Positions 6,251 through 14,160 of a stretch of 25,808 bases of DNA are shown in pieces; position 1 is the stretch's first letter, and every line of letters starts with the position of its first letter. The position numbers and the translations under genes were made by a program. The stretch is from JAMXLO01 sp035511435 (GTDB lineage: Bacteria; Pseudomonadota; Alphaproteobacteria; Acetobacterales; Acetobacteraceae), in contig DATKFJ010000194.1 of the NCBI GenBank assembly GCA_035511435.1, forward strand, positions 1-25,808. The letters run 5' to 3'. Under the pieces are notes generated by a model that was given only the letters and a program-made list of their open reading frames with translations, did no database searches and had not been told where the DNA came from.

Positions 6251-7498
6251 TCATGCCGCCGGTCGGTAGCCGGTGCGGCGGCGCGATCCCTGCTGGCGCC
6301 AGTTCGAGGGGCGATGCGCCGGCGTTGATTTTGTCGCCTGGCGCGGCTGCTGCGGCTGTGCAGTTGGCGGCGATCCGCCCGCGACGTCGATCGTGACGCC
6401 GGTCATACGCTCGATGGCGCGCAAGGTGCCATGCTCCGCCGCGTCACAGAACGAGATCGCGACACCGCTGGCGCCGGCACGCGCTGTGCGGCCGATGCGA
6501 TGAACGTAATCCTCGGGTTGGGCGGGCAGATCGAAGTTGATAACGTGCGATATCCCCGTCACGTCGATGCCGCGCGCGGCAATATCAGTCGCCACCAGCA
6601 CGCGCGCCCGCCCGCTGCGGAAGCGTTCCAGCGCCTTCTGGCGCGCCGGCTGGCTTTTGTTGCCGTGAATGGCGCTGACCTGAACGCCGCCCATGTCGAG
6701 CGTTTCGGCAACGCGATCGGCGCCGCGCTTGGTGCGGGTGAAGACGATGACGCGGGACATGGCGGGATCGGCCAGCAGCCGACCGAGCAATGCCCGTTTG
6801 GCGGCAGGATCGACGAAATGCACATGCTGCCGGATGGGCAGATCGCCCGATACGGCGCGGGCGATTTCAACCCGCACCGGATTGCGCAGCAGCGTTTCGG
6901 CGAGCTTGCCGACATCAGTTGGCATCGTTGCCGAAAACAACGCCGATTGCCGGTTCACGGGTAGCGCCGCGACAATGCGCCGAATATCGCGAATGAACCC
7001 GAGATCGAGCATGCGATCCGCTTCGTCCAGGACGAAATGGCGGACTTCGTTCAGCTTCAGCTCGCCGGTTGCCATCAGATCGCAGATGCGGCCGGGCGTG
7101 CCAACCACGATGTCGACGCCGCCGCGCATGCGCTGCACCTGCATGGAGCGGCTCATGCCGCCAAGAATGGCGACGGTGCGCTGCTTCAAGTCGCCGCCAA
7201 GGCGACGCAGGTGGTCCTCAATCTGGAGCGCGAGTTCGCGCGTTGGCGCCAGGATCAGGGCGCGCGTGGCGTAGCGGTGCGGTTGCGTCGGATTGGCCGC
7301 CAGATGCTGCAACATGGGAAGCGCGAATGCTGCGGTCTTGCCGGTGCCGGTCTGCGCGACGCCGAGTAGATCACGGCCCTGGAGCAGGGGCGGCACGGCA
7401 CTGGCCTGGATGGGGGTTGGTTGGAGGAAACGCTCTCTGTCGAGGGCGCGCAACAGGGGCTCGGCCAGGCCGAGGTTAGCAAAGGTAATCGATGACAC
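6251..7498 (-). CDS. rhlE: RhlE-type DEAD-box RNA helicase
   Basis: The 415-residue product has the full DEAD-box set: Q motif near FLQPTPIQ (25-31), Walker A AQTGTGKT (48-55), PTREL (85-89), TPGR (134-137), DEAD (158-161), SAT (189-191), and in domain 2 ARGIDV and HRIGRTARAG. The last 45 residues are a basic Gln/Pro/Arg tail typical of RhlE. It unwinds RNA during ribosome assembly or decay; in several bacteria RhlE helicases matter at low temperature. The start is GTG at 7498 with no convincing Shine-Dalgarno sequence. The stop overlaps an in-frame upstream ATG of the desaturase (ATGA at 6251-6254), and the two genes probably form an operon. Confidence 0.94.
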   Translation of the reverse strand: MSSITFANLGLAEPLLRALDRERFLQPTPIQASAVPPLLQGRDLLGVAQTGTGKTAAFALPMLQHLAANPTQPHRYATRALILAPTRELALQIEDHLRRLGGDLKQRTVAILGGMSRSMQVQRMRGGVDIVVGTPGRICDLMATGELKLNEVRHFVLDEADRMLDLGFIRDIRRIVAALPVNRQSALFSATMPTDVGKLAETLLRNPVRVEIARAVSGDLPIRQHVHFVDPAAKRALLGRLLADPAMSRVIVFTRTKRGADRVAETLDMGGVQVSAIHGNKSQPARQKALERFRSGRARVLVATDIAARGIDVTGISHVINFDLPAQPEDYVHRIGRTARAGASGVAISFCDAAEHGTLRAIERMTGVTIDVAGGSPPTAQPQQPRQATKSTPAHRPSNWRQQGSRRRTGYRPAA

Positions 7499-7898
7499 TG
7501 AGTATTATGGCTCCAGCGCCGGTCGCCACGGCTATTGCTGCGGGCGGAATCCGACGCCTTGATGTTCGCCTGCCCGCGCGACAATGGGGCGAACGCATTA
7601 AAATGGAGATTTCCGGGAGGGCGCCCCGCCAAACGGCCGGAGCGCCAATCACGCATTCACGGAAGGCACCGTGTATATCGCCTGGATAGCGAGTAAAAGC
7701 AAGACGTATTCGCCACACGCCAACCCGATGTGGTGCGGATCGCTCGGAGTGACAGCAAATCCAGTAGGCTCATGCGGCGCGATATTTTACTCCAGACGAT
7801 GTAATGGCCAGCCCGCTGCCCCATCTTTGTGCTTGGTCTACCGTGCCGATGGGAGGAGAGCAGTCCTCCCACAGCGAACACAGCGAAAAGAAAATCCG
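7499..7898. other. Divergent promoter gap without a supported gene
   Basis: These 400 bases separate rhlE (-) from the gene at 7899 (+), and must hold promoters for both. The frames in it lack a ribosome-binding site or protein-like composition. The segment near 7747-7759 is the reverse complement of part of the duplicated element at 3623-3653. I cannot place -35/-10 boxes with confidence. Confidence 0.45.
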
Positions 7899-8255
7899 AT
7901 GCAAACCCCTGTTTGGCTGAAGCCCGGGTTGTGGGGCGCGGCGGTCGGCGCGGTGGCAATCACTATCGTCGGCTTTTCCCAACTCGGCTGGTACACGCCG
8001 AGTTCGGCTGACAGTCTGGCGCAGGATCGCGCCGACACGGCAGTCGTCGCAGCGTTGGTGCCATTCTGCGTTGCCAAGGCGCAGCAGGATCCGGATCATG
8101 CCACGCTCGTCAAATTCCAGGCCGAGCAATCATCGTATTCGCGCAACGACCTGGTGATGAAGGCTGGCTGGGCGACACTCGGCAGCGCGAAGTTCGGCGA
8201 CAACGCACTTGCGCGCGCGTGTTCGGCCCAGCTTCATGCGGAAAAGACAGGCTGA
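7899..8255 (+). CDS. Conserved hypothetical membrane-anchored protein (118 aa)
   Basis: I chose the ATG at 7899 (MQTPVWLKPGLWGAAVGAVA) because the longer frame back to 7671 reads poorly. Residues 9-29 form one hydrophobic segment that could be an uncleaved signal anchor. The rest (RADTAVVAALVPFCVAKAQQDP, then SYSRNDLVMKAGWATL, and a final Cys-containing RACSAQL) would be periplasmic and helical, with two conserved-looking cysteines that could pair. The overall pattern matches, from memory, a common alphaproteobacterial family of unknown function. It is monocistronic as far as can be seen. Confidence 0.8.
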   Translation: MQTPVWLKPGLWGAAVGAVAITIVGFSQLGWYTPSSADSLAQDRADTAVVAALVPFCVAKAQQDPDHATLVKFQAEQSSYSRNDLVMKAGWATLGSAKFGDNALARACSAQLHAEKTG

Positions 8256-8282
8256 CGGCGGCCGTCGTCTGCACTTGTCCTA

Positions 8283-8348
8283 CCCGCGCAAGCGGGCGGG
8301 CTGAGCGGATACATCGTGCTGATATCACTGGTTCCCTGCTTGCGCGGG
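8283..8348. repeat. Inverted-repeat element with a GCGCAAGCGGG core
   Basis: The left arm at 8283-8296 (CCCGCGCAAGCGGG) pairs imperfectly with the right arm at 8334-8348 (CCCTGCTTGCGCGGG) around a 37-bp middle. The same GCGCAAGCG/CGCTTGCGC core forms the larger palindrome at 15144-15200. It lies in the gap between 8255 and the gene at 8381, so it may act as a transcript-end hairpin. Confidence 0.7.
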
Positions 8349-8380
8349 AATGAAGGCAGTTTCTTTTACTGGGATATATG

Positions 8381-8716
8381 ATGAGCAAAGCGGAACTCGG
8401 TACAAAGTGCACCTGTGCGGGCTGCGGCCAGCGCTTCTATGATTTGAACCGGACGCCGGGCATGTGCCCGAAGTGCGGCGTGGAACAGCCACCAGAGAAG
8501 CCGCGCGCGGTTCGGCCGTCCCGCACCTCGTTCGGCACAAGACGCCTGTTTCGGCAACCGGATCCGGTGTTTGCCGCGGAGGAAGCGGAACCTGCGGCAG
8601 CGCCTGACCTTGAAGATCCCGACGCGGAAGACACCGAGCCGGCACCCGAGCCGGACGAGGAGATCGACGACGATGTGCTTGAAATCGTCCCGGGCCACGA
8701 TAAGGAGGTTGCTTGA
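8381..8716 (+). CDS. FYDLN-acid zinc-ribbon protein
   Basis: The product matches the TIGR02300-type FYDLN_acid family. It starts MSKAELGTK, has a zinc-ribbon pattern with C12/C15 (CAGC) and C29/C32 (CPKC), the signature RFYDLN at 18-23, and a highly acidic C-terminal half (about 60-105, many Asp/Glu and Pro). I prefer the second of two adjacent ATGs (8378, 8381) because family members, as I recall, begin MAKPELGTK. The role is unknown; the zinc ribbon plus acidic tail suggests contact with a nucleic-acid machine. Its last codons contain a strong Shine-Dalgarno sequence for the overlapping next gene. Confidence 0.88.
   Translation: MSKAELGTKCTCAGCGQRFYDLNRTPGMCPKCGVEQPPEKPRAVRPSRTSFGTRRLFRQPDPVFAAEEAEPAAAPDLEDPDAEDTEPAPEPDEEIDDDVLEIVPGHDKEVA
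8702..8708 (+). promoter_or_regulatory. Strong Shine-Dalgarno site inside the FYDLN gene
   Basis: AAGGAGG, a full anti-16S match, is four bases before the TTG at 8713. It supports real translation of the downstream frame despite the rare start codon. Confidence 0.6.
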
Positions 8717-9117
8717 ACAGACAGCGTCTCAGTCGGCCGTCGCTGAAGATCAGCCACCCACTGGGACGGACGGAGTTTGAAGGCTTTATCTTCGAGGTGT
8801 GGAATCCGTTTACCGGCGGTTATCAACTGGTGGAATCGGTGCAGGAAGGTTTGCGCCGCGTCGGCGATCTCGCCGCCCTGATCTGCCAGATGTGGCTGCA
8901 ACGGCACCCGAAGCAGCAGGACCTGACGGACGCACCGGATGCCCCTGGCGACGACGGCGCCGAATGGGCGGAATTACGCGTCAATCCGACGACGTATCGC
9001 AGCTACGATACACGGCGGCATGATCGGCCAACGTGGATGCGGGCGGTCGGAATTACGCAGGCCGTGGAGTTGACATGCACCCGCGTCGGCTACGCGATGC
9101 CGACGCCCAGTGCGTGA
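8713..9117 (+). CDS. Hypothetical protein (134 aa) coupled to the FYDLN gene
   Basis: The frame starts with TTG at 8713, overlapping the FYDLN stop (TTGA), and follows AAGGAGG at 8702-8708. The spacing of 4 bp is short but the site is strong. Visible segments are GRTEFEGFIFEVWNPFTGGYQLVESVQEGLRRV (split over about residues 18-50), a helix ending LICQMWLQRHPKQQ, an Asp-rich loop, and a C-terminal half ending in VELTCTRVGYAMP. There is no membrane segment or known catalytic motif. I do not recognise it. It converges on the gene ending at 9121 with a 3-bp gap. Confidence 0.68.
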   Translation: MNRQRLSRPSLKISHPLGRTEFEGFIFEVWNPFTGGYQLVESVQEGLRRVGDLAALICQMWLQRHPKQQDLTDAPDAPGDDGAEWAELRVNPTTYRSYDTRRHDRPTWMRAVGITQAVELTCTRVGYAMPTPSA

Positions 9118-9120
9118 GGT

Positions 9121-10191
9121 TCAGTCGAACGCTCGCTTGACGCGCGCCCAGTCCTCGATCGCGCGTTCCTCGCCTGGCGTGATCGGGATGACGAGCTGAT
9201 TCCACCCGGCGCTGCGCAATGCTTCCACGCGCTGCTTCAGTTCTTGCTCGGTGGCGGTGAATGTCGTGTGGCGAATCAGGTCGGCGGTAACGAATTTCTT
9301 TTCCTCCGGCTTGACGAAGATGAAGTGTCCTCGATGGTTGGTGAGATAGCGCGCATCCGGCGGCTGGTAGTCGCGCGCCATCCGCACGTAACCCTCGACC
9401 TGTTCCGCCACGGATGATGGTACGGGGGAAGTATTCTGCCAGCCTTCCATGTCGAGATCGGCGGCGCGATGCAGCAGCACCGCGGCGCGCGGGCCGGCCT
9501 GCGCCAGTGCGCGCGGGCTGTCGGCGGGTTCACCGTCCTGCAGGACGCAGCCGCACGCCCACGCGGTTGCGTACAGGTCGTCGGGACTGCGCCCGGCTGA
9601 TTGCCAACTTTGCTGCATGCTTTCCAACGCGGACATCGCACCGGGAACGTCGGAGATGAAACTTTTCCAGCCGGCATTCAACTTCGCTGCCAGCGCCTGG
9701 GACTTCGGGCCGTAGGCGGAGACGTGCAGGCGGATCGGATCGCGCGTGTTGATCAGGCCGAAATCGGGGTTGAGAAAGCGGATCTTCTTGCGCTTGCCCT
9801 CGATGCTCGTCTCCAGCGTCTCGCCATTCAGCAGGCCGTAGACAACACGGATATATTCCTCCATGTCGGCGAGCTTCATCGCACCGAGACCCATGGCGCG
9901 GCGTGCGGAGAAGCCGGTACCGACACCGAAGTCGATGCGTCCGGGCGCCATGCCGTTGAGTGTTGCGAACGCGTTCGCCGTCACGGCTGCGATGCGGTTG
10001 GACGGCACCAGCACGCCGGTGCCCAGCCGGATGCGCGACGTTTTCATTGCCGCGGCGCCCATGGCAACGAAGCAATCGGCGGTGATCATCTGCGTGTCGA
10101 AGAACCAGGCGTGGGTGAACCCGAGTTCCTCCGCGCGCTGCGCCAGCTTCCAGGAATCGCTGGATGTTGCGATGCCGATGCCAAAGTCCAT
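9121..10191 (-). CDS. LLM-class flavin-dependent oxidoreductase
   Basis: The 356-residue product is a luciferase-like monooxygenase family TIM barrel that uses reduced flavin (F420 or FMN). It begins MDFGIGIATSSDSWKLAQRAEELGF, a typical first strand and helix of the fold. It continues with TSRIRLGTGVLVPSNR, with GRIDFGVGTGFSARRAMGL (a glycine-rich flavin-phosphate loop), and a late segment ending WNQLVIPITPG. The ATG at 10191 has GGGGA upstream; the open frame continues to 10461 but that part contains a 15-bp tandem repeat and looks non-coding. Two more minus-strand genes lie upstream (10361, 11284), so it may belong to a small catabolic group. The substrate cannot be told from sequence. Confidence 0.88.
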   Translation of the reverse strand: MDFGIGIATSSDSWKLAQRAEELGFTHAWFFDTQMITADCFVAMGAAAMKTSRIRLGTGVLVPSNRIAAVTANAFATLNGMAPGRIDFGVGTGFSARRAMGLGAMKLADMEEYIRVVYGLLNGETLETSIEGKRKKIRFLNPDFGLINTRDPIRLHVSAYGPKSQALAAKLNAGWKSFISDVPGAMSALESMQQSWQSAGRSPDDLYATAWACGCVLQDGEPADSPRALAQAGPRAAVLLHRAADLDMEGWQNTSPVPSSVAEQVEGYVRMARDYQPPDARYLTNHRGHFIFVKPEEKKFVTADLIRHTTFTATEQELKQRVEALRSAGWNQLVIPITPGEERAIEDWARVKRAFD

Positions 10192-10234
10192 TTTATTGTT
10201 CCCCTCGTTCGGGTGGCGAGTATGGGCAGACTGC

Positions 10235-10278
10235 GCCGGTGTTGACTTGGCCGGTGTTGACTTGGCCGCGTTGACTTG
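10235..10278. repeat. Three tandem copies of a ~15-bp unit
   Basis: The copies are at 10235-10249, 10250-10264 and 10265-10278 (the last 14 bp). The unit is GCCGGTGTTGACTTG. It lies 44 bp upstream of the start of the oxidoreductase gene, in its leader or promoter region. Confidence 0.85.
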
Positions 10279-10360
10279 GCTGCCTAGGCGTTCCCGCTGA
10301 TCGCGCGACAGGCGTGGACAAGCCCCACCATGGCGGGTCAGGGCTGGCGCCAGCCTTCTG

Positions 10361-10972
10361 TCAGACGCGGATCCAGGTTTCGGAAAATGCCAGCATGGCT
10401 GTGCTGATTGCGTGACCTGCGACATCCCGCGGGATCGGTTTGCCCGGCAGCACGCGGCCATTCACCGTGATGGCCGCGTTTTGGCAGCCAACGAACAGGC
10501 TCGGCATATGGTGCTGTCCGGTGGCCGACCTGTCAGGGGGCAACGCGAAGCAGAACGGCTCGCCGAGTCCACTCCAGCTTAGCTGCACGTTGATATCCCC
10601 GGCCTTCATCGTCTCGCTGTAGCTGCTGGTCGGATCGCCCGATGCCTGCACGCTGTCGAGTTTGCGATAGGCCAGGCCTTGCAGTCCGGGGATGCCTTTG
10701 AATGCACCAAAATTGGCGACGAAGTTGGCGACCAGGTAGCGTGCCAGAGGTTCGTTGTCGGTCAGGCACAGATTGGCACGATCGGCCGGTGGGTTCGCCG
10801 CTTGCGGCGATTGCATCAGCACCAGCGCGTGACCGCGACCATGCGGCGACAGCACGACGCGGAAGAAACTTGCCAATGTGGTGAATGGTCCGTCCGGGCG
10901 TTCCTTCAACGATATCCCCGGGTTCTCGCCCGACCATTCCACGGTACCGGGAAACAGGATCGGATCGGCCAT
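10361..10972 (-). CDS. Hypothetical protein (203 aa)
   Basis: The ATG at 10972 is preceded by GGGAGC. The product starts MADPILFPGTVEWSGENPG and contains ASFFRVVLSPHGRGHALVLMQ, a helical LARYLVANFVANFGAF, a beta-rich middle (SYSETMKAGDINVQLSWSG) and a C-terminal GHAISTAMLAFSETWIRV. The lack of signal peptide or membrane helices suggests a cytoplasmic protein. The pattern is protein-like and even across its length, but I know no family. It sits between a flavin oxidoreductase gene and a dihydroxyphthalate-decarboxylase-like gene on the same strand, so it may serve the same aromatic or small-molecule pathway; that is inference from position only. Confidence 0.72.
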   Translation of the reverse strand: MADPILFPGTVEWSGENPGISLKERPDGPFTTLASFFRVVLSPHGRGHALVLMQSPQAANPPADRANLCLTDNEPLARYLVANFVANFGAFKGIPGLQGLAYRKLDSVQASGDPTSSYSETMKAGDINVQLSWSGLGEPFCFALPPDRSATGQHHMPSLFVGCQNAAITVNGRVLPGKPIPRDVAGHAISTAMLAFSETWIRV

Positions 10973-11283
10973 GGCATTGCTCCCTTGTTCAGCAGAAGCC
11001 GAGGATCATGCGCCTGCGTCGCGCAGCGTCAATCGGGTACCGCCGCCCGATCGGGGCAATCGCATTTGCATGGCATGGAGCGCTTGTCCCAGGCATCATC
11101 TGACGGCAATCAAGCCGACCCGAATTGTGCGGATCAAGCCGGCTAGTTGCACGGATACGCATTTACTGCCGAGCTTCGCGCGAAGCGAACCCGGTTCCTG
11201 TCTGCGCAACCGCTGCCGGCAACGTTCAGGTCATTAGTGTTCGGCTTCGATTGACCAAGACGACAAGAAATATCCTTGCCCCA
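10973..11283. other. Gap without a supported gene
   Basis: These 311 bases lie between two minus-strand genes. The frames here are short, Arg/Pro-rich and without ribosome-binding sites. I see no strong hairpin. It should hold the promoter of the gene starting at 10972 unless that gene is read through from 12264. Confidence 0.45.
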
Positions 11284-12264
11284 TCACGAGTTCTCCAGGA
11301 ACTCCGCGAAGTACTCCGCCGCGGTGATGCGCCGCCCAACGATGCCGAGCTGATATGCCTGCTCGTTGAATGTCTCGATCGTGGTGCGATTCCTGTCGAA
11401 GCCATAGGGATGAAAATCGGCGCCCATCAGAGCCTCGGTTTCTTCCAGCTCTGCGTCCAGCCACGGCGAACCGTACGGGAACGATCGCTGTGCCTTGGTG
11501 TAGACGTCGTTGCAGCGCACGAACGCATCGGTCAGCGCGCCGGCAATCCACTTGTTTCGCTCCCATGTTTCCCGCCGCAGCACAATCAGGTGCTGCGGCG
11601 GGAACATGCCGGTATTTCGGAAGTAGTCGCGCTCGATGGTGCGAATATCGGGGAACAGGCGAACGATCGGCCCATCCACGGGATGGTAGCGGCGCGGCCT
11701 TGGCGGGCTGTAGATCGCGTCCAGCTCGCCGGCGATCAGCATGTCCGACAAGGCATGCCCCGCCGGCGCGGCCCGCACACCATCCGGCAGGGTATAGACG
11801 TGATTGGTGATGCGCGGTTCGTCCACATCGCCGATCCACCACTGCAACTGCTCCGGCTCGACGCCGATGAAGCGCAGGAAATGCCGGTACCAGATCGATC
11901 CGCTGGCCACCCAGTCGTACATGCCGACGCGCTTGCCGCGCAGGTCGGTGGCTGACTTCACCGATCCGTCCTTGCGCACGTACAGATCGCGCGCGGTAAA
12001 GTTGCGCAGCGGGAATACCGGCAGGCCGACCAGGCTGCGGTCGCCTTTGTCGATCCGGCGCAGGTGCCCGGCCATCGATGATTCGCCGCCATGCACCGTT
12101 GGGTCGTTCGCCGCCCGGCGCAGCATCTCGGCGCGCATCGGCCAGGAGCCCTCTCGGCCCAGGATCATGGTCAGATCGATGCCGTCCGGCTGCACGTCGC
12201 CGGTCGCCAGAGGCATCACGCGCGCATAATCAGCGCACGTCAGGCTGAGCGGAAGATTGGCCAT
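11284..12264 (-). CDS. 4,5-dihydroxyphthalate decarboxylase-like / substrate-binding-fold protein
   Basis: The 326-residue product has the two-lobe type II periplasmic-binding fold in the subgroup annotated as 4,5-dihydroxyphthalate decarboxylase. Signs are the opening LSLTCADYARVMPLATGDV and QPDGIDL, the LPVFPLRNFTARDLYV segment, and DLRGKRVGMYDWVASGSIW. No signal peptide or lipobox is present, so it is probably a cytoplasmic enzyme rather than an ABC-transporter binding protein. The fold-level call is strong and the substrate is not. It starts 15 bp after the stop of the FHA-phosphatase gene on the same strand, so it may be co-transcribed with it or have an internal promoter. Confidence 0.8.
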   Translation of the reverse strand: MANLPLSLTCADYARVMPLATGDVQPDGIDLTMILGREGSWPMRAEMLRRAANDPTVHGGESSMAGHLRRIDKGDRSLVGLPVFPLRNFTARDLYVRKDGSVKSATDLRGKRVGMYDWVASGSIWYRHFLRFIGVEPEQLQWWIGDVDEPRITNHVYTLPDGVRAAPAGHALSDMLIAGELDAIYSPPRPRRYHPVDGPIVRLFPDIRTIERDYFRNTGMFPPQHLIVLRRETWERNKWIAGALTDAFVRCNDVYTKAQRSFPYGSPWLDAELEETEALMGADFHPYGFDRNRTTIETFNEQAYQLGIVGRRITAAEYFAEFLENS

Positions 12265-12279
12265 TGCGGTACCCTTGTG

Positions 12280-13407
12280 TCAGACGAAACGGAAAGCCAG
12301 TGCGGAGAAATCATCTTCCAACGGTCCTGGGCGTGCGGCCGCGCGCACCGTGGCGTAAAGGCGGCGCGGGCCACCCGGTGCCGACATCACCGGCAGCAGC
12401 GACAGGATCTGTGGTAAGCCCCATACGTGGCCCTCGCGGTCGGTGATCTCGAACACGCCGTCACTGAACAGGAAGAGCGAACTGCCGGGCGGTATCGGCG
12501 CGCGTGAGGCGCTGACTTCGCGGTCCGCGGCAATGCCGATCGACGGATTACGCGTGCCGAGTGGCACGGAATGCGATGCACCTGACGACAGCAGGAAGGC
12601 CGGATGGTGACCGGCGGTGGCGAAGGACAGCGTGCGCTCCACAATGTCGTAGACGCCATACCACATGGTGAAGAACAGGTTGTTGTGACGCTCCATCGGG
12701 AACATGCGGTTGAGGCCGCGGATCACCAATGCAGGGTCGCGGAAATCCACCTCGGGCAACATGCGCTGGCGCAATGTCGTTGCCACAGTCATGGAAAACA
12801 GCGCGGCACCCGCGCCGTGTCCGGCAACGTCCATGATGAACGCAGCGAAGTACCGCGTGTCGAGCATCTGGTAGCCGAATGCATCACCGCCGAGGCGCGT
12901 GCTCGGCTGGTAAAACCAGTCGGCGAGCACTGGTCCGCTGGTGATCGGGTGGGGCAGGATGGACTGGACGTAGTCGTTTGCCTCGCCGAGTTCGCGATCC
13001 AGCGCCTCCCATCCCGCCAACTCCTGCCGGCTGCGTCGATGATAGCCGAGCTCATGTTCGCCGATGGCGATCCGCGCGCCGTCCTGCAACAGGATGGGCC
13101 CGGTGGCACGTTCGCCATTCACGAATGTTCCGTTGGTTGAGCCTAGATCGGTCAGCAAGATCTCGTCACCCTGCCATTCGAGGCGGCAATGCTGGCGCGA
13201 CACCGTGCTGCCATCGAGCGTCAGTTCACTAGGAGCAGTCCGCCCGATGGTGAGCGGCAGGATCTGCAGCGGAACATGTCGGGGGGCGCTATTCTCGGCC
13301 AGCACGAGCAGCAGATGTGCCGGCGCGTCCAGTGACGCGGGTACGGGCGCCGCGGACGGGCGAAAGCTGATGGTCCGGTCGGCAAAATCTTCGTCTGCGT
13401 CGGGCAC
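12280..13407 (-). CDS. FHA-domain SpoIIE/RsbU-type PP2C phosphatase
   Basis: An N-terminal FHA domain (about 48-122 from GTG 13407) shows IGR at 54-56, SRQH at 70-73 and GSTNGTFVNG at 89-98, which bind phosphothreonine. It is joined by a short helical linker to a SpoIIE/RsbU phosphatase domain (about 155-375). That domain has GGDAFGY (173-179), MDVAGHGAGAAL and FSDGVFEITD, with a DDFSALAF end, the Asp residues expected to bind Mn/Mg. Together these suggest a soluble signalling phosphatase, perhaps in a partner-switch or type VI-like control system. No anti-sigma or Ser/Thr kinase gene is nearby. The start is uncertain: GTG 13407 has GGAG five bases upstream, while TTG 13464 would add 19 residues without a clear site. 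Confidence 0.87.
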   Translation of the reverse strand: MPDADEDFADRTISFRPSAAPVPASLDAPAHLLLVLAENSAPRHVPLQILPLTIGRTAPSELTLDGSTVSRQHCRLEWQGDEILLTDLGSTNGTFVNGERATGPILLQDGARIAIGEHELGYHRRSRQELAGWEALDRELGEANDYVQSILPHPITSGPVLADWFYQPSTRLGGDAFGYQMLDTRYFAAFIMDVAGHGAGAALFSMTVATTLRQRMLPEVDFRDPALVIRGLNRMFPMERHNNLFFTMWYGVYDIVERTLSFATAGHHPAFLLSSGASHSVPLGTRNPSIGIAADREVSASRAPIPPGSSLFLFSDGVFEITDREGHVWGLPQILSLLPVMSAPGGPRRLYATVRAAARPGPLEDDFSALAFRFV

Positions 13408-13412
13408 GGCTG

Positions 13413-13416
13413 CTCC
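13413..13416 (-). promoter_or_regulatory. Shine-Dalgarno site favouring the GTG start
   Basis: GGAG on the minus strand is five bases before the GTG at 13407. It is the reason for preferring this start of the FHA-phosphatase gene over the TTG at 13464. Confidence 0.45.
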
Positions 13417-13542
13417 GTCCACGTCCGGCCAATGCCGATACTGTGAACGGATGCTGCGGTGCAATCAAGCAATCTGCGTGGACCGCCTTTGCGGCGGCGG
13501 CCCACGTTACGCGTTGACGTCAAGCGGGGCGCGCTTTTGACC

Positions 13543-14055
13543 CTAGCGGGCCATGGCAGTGGCTTCGGGAATCGCCGACTGGATCAACTGCATGGTCTGG
13601 GCACGGTCGCCGGCAGCCAGCGCCTTCAGCGCCTGCGAGATCTGCATTACCGCTGGGTTGCCACTTGGATTGTCGGTCTGCGCCTGCGGCACTGACCGAT
13701 CGAGCAGTCGGGTCTGTGCCATTTCGAGCGATTGCTGCGCCTCGCCGGTCTGGCCCGACTGCAGCGCGGACTGCGCGGCCCGCAGATAATCAGCCGAGGT
13801 GGCGTTCGGGCCAACAGACGGCGACGGGAGATTGGGCGCGATCGAGGAGTGGGTGTCACCCTGATCGATGTTGCTTGCCCGGGTGCCCATCGGCAGCGAC
13901 ATCCCAGTGCCAATCACGTTACCGGGCCGTGCGCCGGTGGTCGGATTGGCGCCAGCAGGCACGCCTTGCGGCGTGAGTGTCGTAACGGTCTGCGCGAATA
14001 CCGGGGTTGCGATCAGGCCGGCCAGCACGGTGGCGGACAGAGCCAGATTACGCAT
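13543..14055 (-). CDS. Exported hypothetical protein (170 aa)
   Basis: The ATG at 14055 follows AGAAGGAG. Residues 1-21 (MRNLALSATVLAGLIATPVFA) form a classic Sec signal peptide with an A-x-A cleavage site (VFA-Q). The mature part begins with a Gly/Pro/Thr-rich, probably unfolded region (about 22-85). A helical segment (SADYLRAAQSALQSGQTGEAQQSLEMAQTRLL and ALKALAAGDRAQTMQLIQSAI, in two pieces) follows; it has TPR-like spacing and could bind other proteins. I know no named family. It is likely periplasmic. It has its own promoter region upstream of 14055, and no operon partner is evident. Confidence 0.8.
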   Translation of the reverse strand: MRNLALSATVLAGLIATPVFAQTVTTLTPQGVPAGANPTTGARPGNVIGTGMSLPMGTRASNIDQGDTHSSIAPNLPSPSVGPNATSADYLRAAQSALQSGQTGEAQQSLEMAQTRLLDRSVPQAQTDNPSGNPAVMQISQALKALAAGDRAQTMQLIQSAIPEATAMAR

Positions 14056-14160
14056 GGCGGTTCTCCTTCTATTGGTGGCGGATCACTGATCTGGCTACGA
14101 GCAGCCCGTGCCGCAATTATGGCCAAGAGGGTGACGTCGCGATGATATAAAGTTGAACGC

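Noticed and set aside
10235..10278. Repeated TTGACT as -35 promoter boxes on the + strand
   Set aside because: The hexamers face away from the gene they precede, and no spaced -10 box follows; they result from the repeat unit.
10192..10461. N-terminal extension of the flavin oxidoreductase
   Set aside because: The extra residues come largely from the 15-bp tandem repeat and random-looking codons; the family start MDFGIGIA has its own ribosome-binding site.
11284..12264. ABC transporter periplasmic binding protein
   Set aside because: The fold fits, but there is no signal peptide or lipobox and no permease or ATPase gene nearby; a cytoplasmic decarboxylase-like protein fits better.
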